Assembly (NCBI GenBank): GCA_039986595.1
Contig: JBDWQJ010000005.1
Location: 124,001 to 188,000, forward strand
Length of the DNA: 64,000 bases
From: Lentilitoribacter sp039986595
GTDB taxonomy: Bacteria > Pseudomonadota > Alphaproteobacteria > Rhizobiales > Rhizobiaceae
Reading direction: 5' to 3'
Shown: one piece after another, positions 60,981-64,000 of the stretch
Position numbering within the stretch: the stretch's first letter is position 1
How the letters are laid out: every line of letters begins with the position of its first letter
Notes under the pieces: model-generated
The model's database searches: none
What the model saw: only the letters and a program-made list of their open reading frames with translations
Told to the model about the DNA's origin: nothing
Translations under genes and position numbers: made by a program

Positions 60981-61766
60981 TTAACTGGCAACTTTGCGCT
61001 GCTTCTTTTTGCCTTTGTTACGCAGAACATGACTATATTCTGAATTGTATAAATCAGAATCGCGGAACTGAGTTTCGCCAAAAACTTTGCCAACAAGAAT
61101 GAGCGCCGTACGCGTGATTTTCTCTTTGCGCACATCTTCCTTCATTTTTTCCAAAGTCGTGAAGATATATTTCTCATCCGGCCAAGTCGCACGATAAGCG
61201 ACCACCACAGGACAATCCAAACCATAATAAGGCTCAAGCGAATTTTTGATGTAATCAAGATTGCGGATCGATAGATGAATAGCCAATGTCGCGCCAGATT
61301 TACCCAAAACCTCAAGCTGCTCACCTTCTGGCATGGAAGACGCCTTCATCCCTGTGCGCGTAATGATCACAGTTTGCGCAATCTCTGGAAGTGTAAGTTC
61401 AGTGGCAAGCTTTGCAGCAGCACCGGCAAAGGCTGGCACACCCGGCACAACTTCGTAATCGATCTCTAACGCATCCAGACGGCGCATTTGTTCAGCCGTT
61501 GCGCCATAAATAGCCGGATCACCTGAATGAACCCGCGCAATGTCTTTGCCTGCTGCGTGAGCTTCTTTTATATCTTCGATAATCTCATCTAAATGCATGG
61601 GAGCTGTGTCTTTTACAAGCGCATCAGATGGCGCAGCTTGGACGATTTCTTCCGGCACTAACGAACCCGCGTATAAGCACACCGGGCAATTTTCAATGAG
61701 CTTTAACCCACGCACTGTAATTAAATCAGGGGCACCAGGTCCCGCGCCAATAAAATAGACCGTCAT
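60981..61766 (-). CDS. cobM: Precorrin-4 C11-methyltransferase
   Basis: SAM-dependent step of corrin synthesis. VYFIGAGPGAPDLITVRGLKLI is the binding glycine motif, HSGDPAIYGATAEQMRRLDAL and VVPGVPAFAGAAAKLATELTLPEI are CobM signatures. 261 residues with a basic tail (RNKGKKKQRK). Its ATG overlaps the fusion gene's stop by 4 bases, implying coupling. Confidence 0.94.
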   Translation of the reverse strand: MTVYFIGAGPGAPDLITVRGLKLIENCPVCLYAGSLVPEEIVQAAPSDALVKDTAPMHLDEIIEDIKEAHAAGKDIARVHSGDPAIYGATAEQMRRLDALEIDYEVVPGVPAFAGAAAKLATELTLPEIAQTVIITRTGMKASSMPEGEQLEVLGKSGATLAIHLSIRNLDYIKNSLEPYYGLDCPVVVAYRATWPDEKYIFTTLEKMKEDVRKEKITRTALILVGKVFGETQFRDSDLYNSEYSHVLRNKGKKKQRKVAS

Positions 61767-63592
61767 TTTTTTTCACCCATAATAGAACCCGTTTTTCCAG
61801 AATAACCGCGAGGCGTATAAACCCATGTTTTCCCGTCGCCCGTATGCGTAGTGCGGCTTTCGCTCGAACCGACAATAACAACCGTCAGCATATCAACATC
61901 ATTGATGTCGAGCTCACCCAAGGGTACAACTCGCACTTTCTCGCCATCGCGCCCTAAATTTGTTGCCAAAATCACAGGCGTACTCGCCGGACGATTTTCT
62001 AACAACCGATCTTTTGCCCAAGCCAATTGCGTGCGGCGCTTCATCGATACAGGATTATAAAATGCAATTACAAAATCACCCATCGCAGCAGCAGACACGC
62101 GACGTTTGATATCTTCCCACGGTGTAAGCAGATCAGAAAGCGAGATCGTACAAAAATCATGGCCCAGCGGTGCACCAATGCGCGCAGCAGCAGCTTGCAA
62201 TGCAGAAATCCCAGGCGAGACAGCAATCTCTATGCGCTTTGCTCCCGGCGTTAATCCATCTTCATCTGAGGCCTTATCCAGAAGTTCAAAGACGAGCGTT
62301 GCCATGGCATAAATGCCCGCATCACCCGAGCACACAAGCGCAACATCACGCCCCTCACCCGCAAGTTCCATCGCATGACGAACACGCGCTTCTTCTTTAC
62401 CCAAATCAAAATCATGACGTGTTTTTCCGCCAACAAGAGGGCCAAGAAGATCGAGATAAAGCGAATAGCCAACAAGATCGGTTGATTGCGCTACCATTTT
62501 AGAAACTTCCGGGGAACGCCAATCATCGCTACCGGGGCCAATACCAACAACGAACAACTTACCGCGTTTTTCACCAGGCAGTAATTTCGACTGAATAGGT
62601 TGTGCACTCCAACCGATAGCAAGTGTTGCACGTTTGCTTTTTTGTTTTTCAATCAGTAATTCGCCATTCGCCCCAGAAGCGGACAGCGCTGAACCTTCAG
62701 CGACGCCATAAACACCAACTTCACCAAAAACCACATCAGATGGGTTTTGCAAGCGATCAGTTTGTTTGAGCAATTCGTCTGCCGTTAAGAACCGCGCTTC
62801 GCATTTAAAGTACTTTGCAAGCGCATGAATAGCGGCTTCATCTGTTTTTAAATCTATCGAAGCAACAAGCCCAACAGCTTCTGCCGCATAGCCACCTTCT
62901 GCCAGTGTCTTTTCTGCAAGTTCGATCAATTCTTCTGGTGAACAGCCGCGTTCGCACCCCACACCAAGAACTAGACTCTTTTTGTAATAAACCAGCTCTA
63001 AATCATTGGCTTTTTTAGTTTTTTCAGTGAAGGTCAATTGCACCTCACCACCCTCTTCAAGCTCAAGCTGGCTTTGTGAAATCCAATCAGAATTTCCAAC
63101 CAGATCCACACATTCACCATTCACAAGCGCGGCCATAACATCTTTTGCCTGTTCAGGATTGGATAAAACATACCCTTGTGGCGGTTCATCAAGCGCGATG
63201 CCAAACTTAAGATCACCCGCTGTCGTCACTGCTGCATTGCCATTGGTTATTGAAGCAATCGAACGCGCCAAATTGTTTGCACCATGATGCCCACCCAATA
63301 ATGGAATAACGGATGTTCCATCCTCAGAAACCGCAATAACCGGCGGCTCAGTTTTTTTGTCGTGCAAATAAGGTGACAAAATTCTGATCAACGCACCTGT
63401 CGCCATAATCGCAACAATTGGCGTCTGCTCGGCAAAGAGTTTTGCAAGATAGGTTTTCACATCATCAAAGATAACATCAGCTTCCCCAACGCGTTTGGAA
63501 AATCCATGAATGTCACCGCCAATGTCACCAGCAATTTGTTGTGCAAGCGTTTGAGCAGAGTTGGTGAGAATAATAACAGCAGGCTTCATCAT
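61763..63592 (-). CDS. cobJ: CbiG-CobJ fusion: cobalamin protein CbiG plus precorrin-3B C17-methyltransferase
   Basis: The N-terminal part (to about 330) is CbiG-like: IVAIMATGALIRILSPYLHDKK, IPLLGGHHGANNLARSIA and LGVGCERGCSPEELI. From about 344 the CobJ/CbiH methyltransferase domain begins with KLFVVGIGPGSDDWRSPE, then CSGDAGIYAMATLVFELL and TPVILATNLGRDGEKVRVVPL. CobJ catalyses ring contraction at C17. The start is one of two adjacent ATGs (63592 or 63589) after AGGTG; GTG at 63598 is also open. About 609-611 residues. Confidence 0.92.
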   Translation of the reverse strand: MMKPAVIILTNSAQTLAQQIAGDIGGDIHGFSKRVGEADVIFDDVKTYLAKLFAEQTPIVAIMATGALIRILSPYLHDKKTEPPVIAVSEDGTSVIPLLGGHHGANNLARSIASITNGNAAVTTAGDLKFGIALDEPPQGYVLSNPEQAKDVMAALVNGECVDLVGNSDWISQSQLELEEGGEVQLTFTEKTKKANDLELVYYKKSLVLGVGCERGCSPEELIELAEKTLAEGGYAAEAVGLVASIDLKTDEAAIHALAKYFKCEARFLTADELLKQTDRLQNPSDVVFGEVGVYGVAEGSALSASGANGELLIEKQKSKRATLAIGWSAQPIQSKLLPGEKRGKLFVVGIGPGSDDWRSPEVSKMVAQSTDLVGYSLYLDLLGPLVGGKTRHDFDLGKEEARVRHAMELAGEGRDVALVCSGDAGIYAMATLVFELLDKASDEDGLTPGAKRIEIAVSPGISALQAAAARIGAPLGHDFCTISLSDLLTPWEDIKRRVSAAAMGDFVIAFYNPVSMKRRTQLAWAKDRLLENRPASTPVILATNLGRDGEKVRVVPLGELDINDVDMLTVVIVGSSESRTTHTGDGKTWVYTPRGYSGKTGSIMGEKK

Positions 63593-63598
63593 GAGCAC

Positions 63599-64000
63599 CT
63601 AGTTTGAAGGTTCAGGGACAGGAAGAGTTTCAACCCAATCCTCAGCCCCTTTATAAATGAGAATTAAAGAGAAATATGGTGCCTTCTTCGCAGGCATTTG
63701 CGCAAGTGGATAGATTTTCTGCTCTTGCAAACTAATGCGTTCGAGATAACCCGCCTGATCGGCAAGGCCCATATCCTCAATCAATTTAGCAACGCGTTCA
63801 AAATGGCGCCCTACTTTGATGATCGAAATCGCATCGCTTTTTTCAATCTGCGCTTTGATATCTTCATCAGGCAGCGGCGCAGGAATAACAGTTAAAACAT
63901 CATTTCGCGCTGCAAGCGGTCGGCCGAGGGCCGCAGCCCCTGCCATCATTGAAGATACGCCGGGTACAATCTCGCACTCAAAATCATCTGCCAATCGCTC
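63599..64000 (-). CDS. cobI: Precorrin-2 C20-methyltransferase, C-terminal part (cut by window edge)
   Basis: The visible 133 residues contain CEIVPGVSSMMAGAAALGRPLAA, a C20-methyltransferase hallmark, then DAISIIKVGRHFERVAKLIEDMGLADQAGYLERISLQEQKIY, and end with WVETLPVPEPSN. The frame stays open to base 64000, so the SAM-binding N-terminus lies outside. It is directly followed by the CbiG-CobJ gene. Confidence 0.93.
   Translation of the reverse strand, partial: ERLADDFECEIVPGVSSMMAGAAALGRPLAARNDVLTVIPAPLPDEDIKAQIEKSDAISIIKVGRHFERVAKLIEDMGLADQAGYLERISLQEQKIYPLAQMPAKKAPYFSLILIYKGAEDWVETLPVPEPSN

Overview
The window comes from an alphaproteobacterium, most probably of the order Hyphomicrobiales (Rhizobiales). 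The evidence is the complete acpXL-fabZ-fabF2XL-fabF1XL-adhXL-lpxXL cluster for the very-long-chain acyl group of lipid A, an ExoR homologue, a PopZ/DUF2497 protein beside valS, and the block dgt-argS-SPOR-nagZ-scpA-scpB-tatABC-serS-surE. Base composition leans to A+T for this group, which fits a marine or host-associated member, but I cannot name a genus. Almost every base is genic. I see no insertion sequence, prophage or CRISPR array.

Layout. 1-13.3 kb is a minus-strand housekeeping block: surE (cut by the window edge), serS, tatC-tatB-tatA, an orphan ABC ATPase, scpB, scpA, nagZ, a large SPOR protein, argS and dgt. 13.3-22.2 kb holds erpA-xthA, exoR, valS, popZ, a VOC protein, tolC and an isoaspartyl methyltransferase. 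tRNA-Cys and tRNA-Asn follow. 22.8-29.4 kb looks like a photo-oxidative stress locus: photolyase, FAD oxidoreductase, DUF1365 protein and CFA-type methyltransferase on the plus strand, and a ChrR-like cupin plus SDR on the minus strand. Both units are preceded by the same ECF-type promoter pattern, TGATC(C/T)-N16-CGTA. No sigma factor gene is present, and the ChrR-like protein has lost most zinc ligands of its anti-sigma domain.

29.5-34.6 kb carries cysK, an alanyl-tRNA editing protein, a mercaptopyruvate sulfurtransferase, a GNAT protein, and divergent ald and Lrp-type regulator genes separated by TTCGAATAATT-type inverted repeats. After tRNA-Ser come a Nudix hydrolase and a phosphate permease whose 3' ends overlap, a second tolC paralogue, and an AMP nucleosidase/amidotransferase/MTA nucleosidase operon. 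Two tiny putative exported peptides follow.

The most unusual structure is at 42.65-42.83 kb. Eight short, nearly perfect hairpins stand in a row with A-rich linkers directly upstream of a small Sel1-repeat gene, and a 28-codon upstream frame ends one base before that gene's start. 43-48.7 kb holds an aminotransferase, an AEC transporter, a haloacetate-dehalogenase-like hydrolase, a hexapeptide acyltransferase and ETF-ubiquinone oxidoreductase. 48.97-54.35 kb is the lipid A VLCFA operon; its first ketosynthase has Glu at the nucleophile position, so the pair may work as a KS/chain-length-factor heterodimer. An L,D-transpeptidase follows. 54.9-64 kb is a cobalamin (corrin) biosynthesis cluster that includes cbiD and a CbiG-CobJ fusion and runs off the right edge inside cobI.
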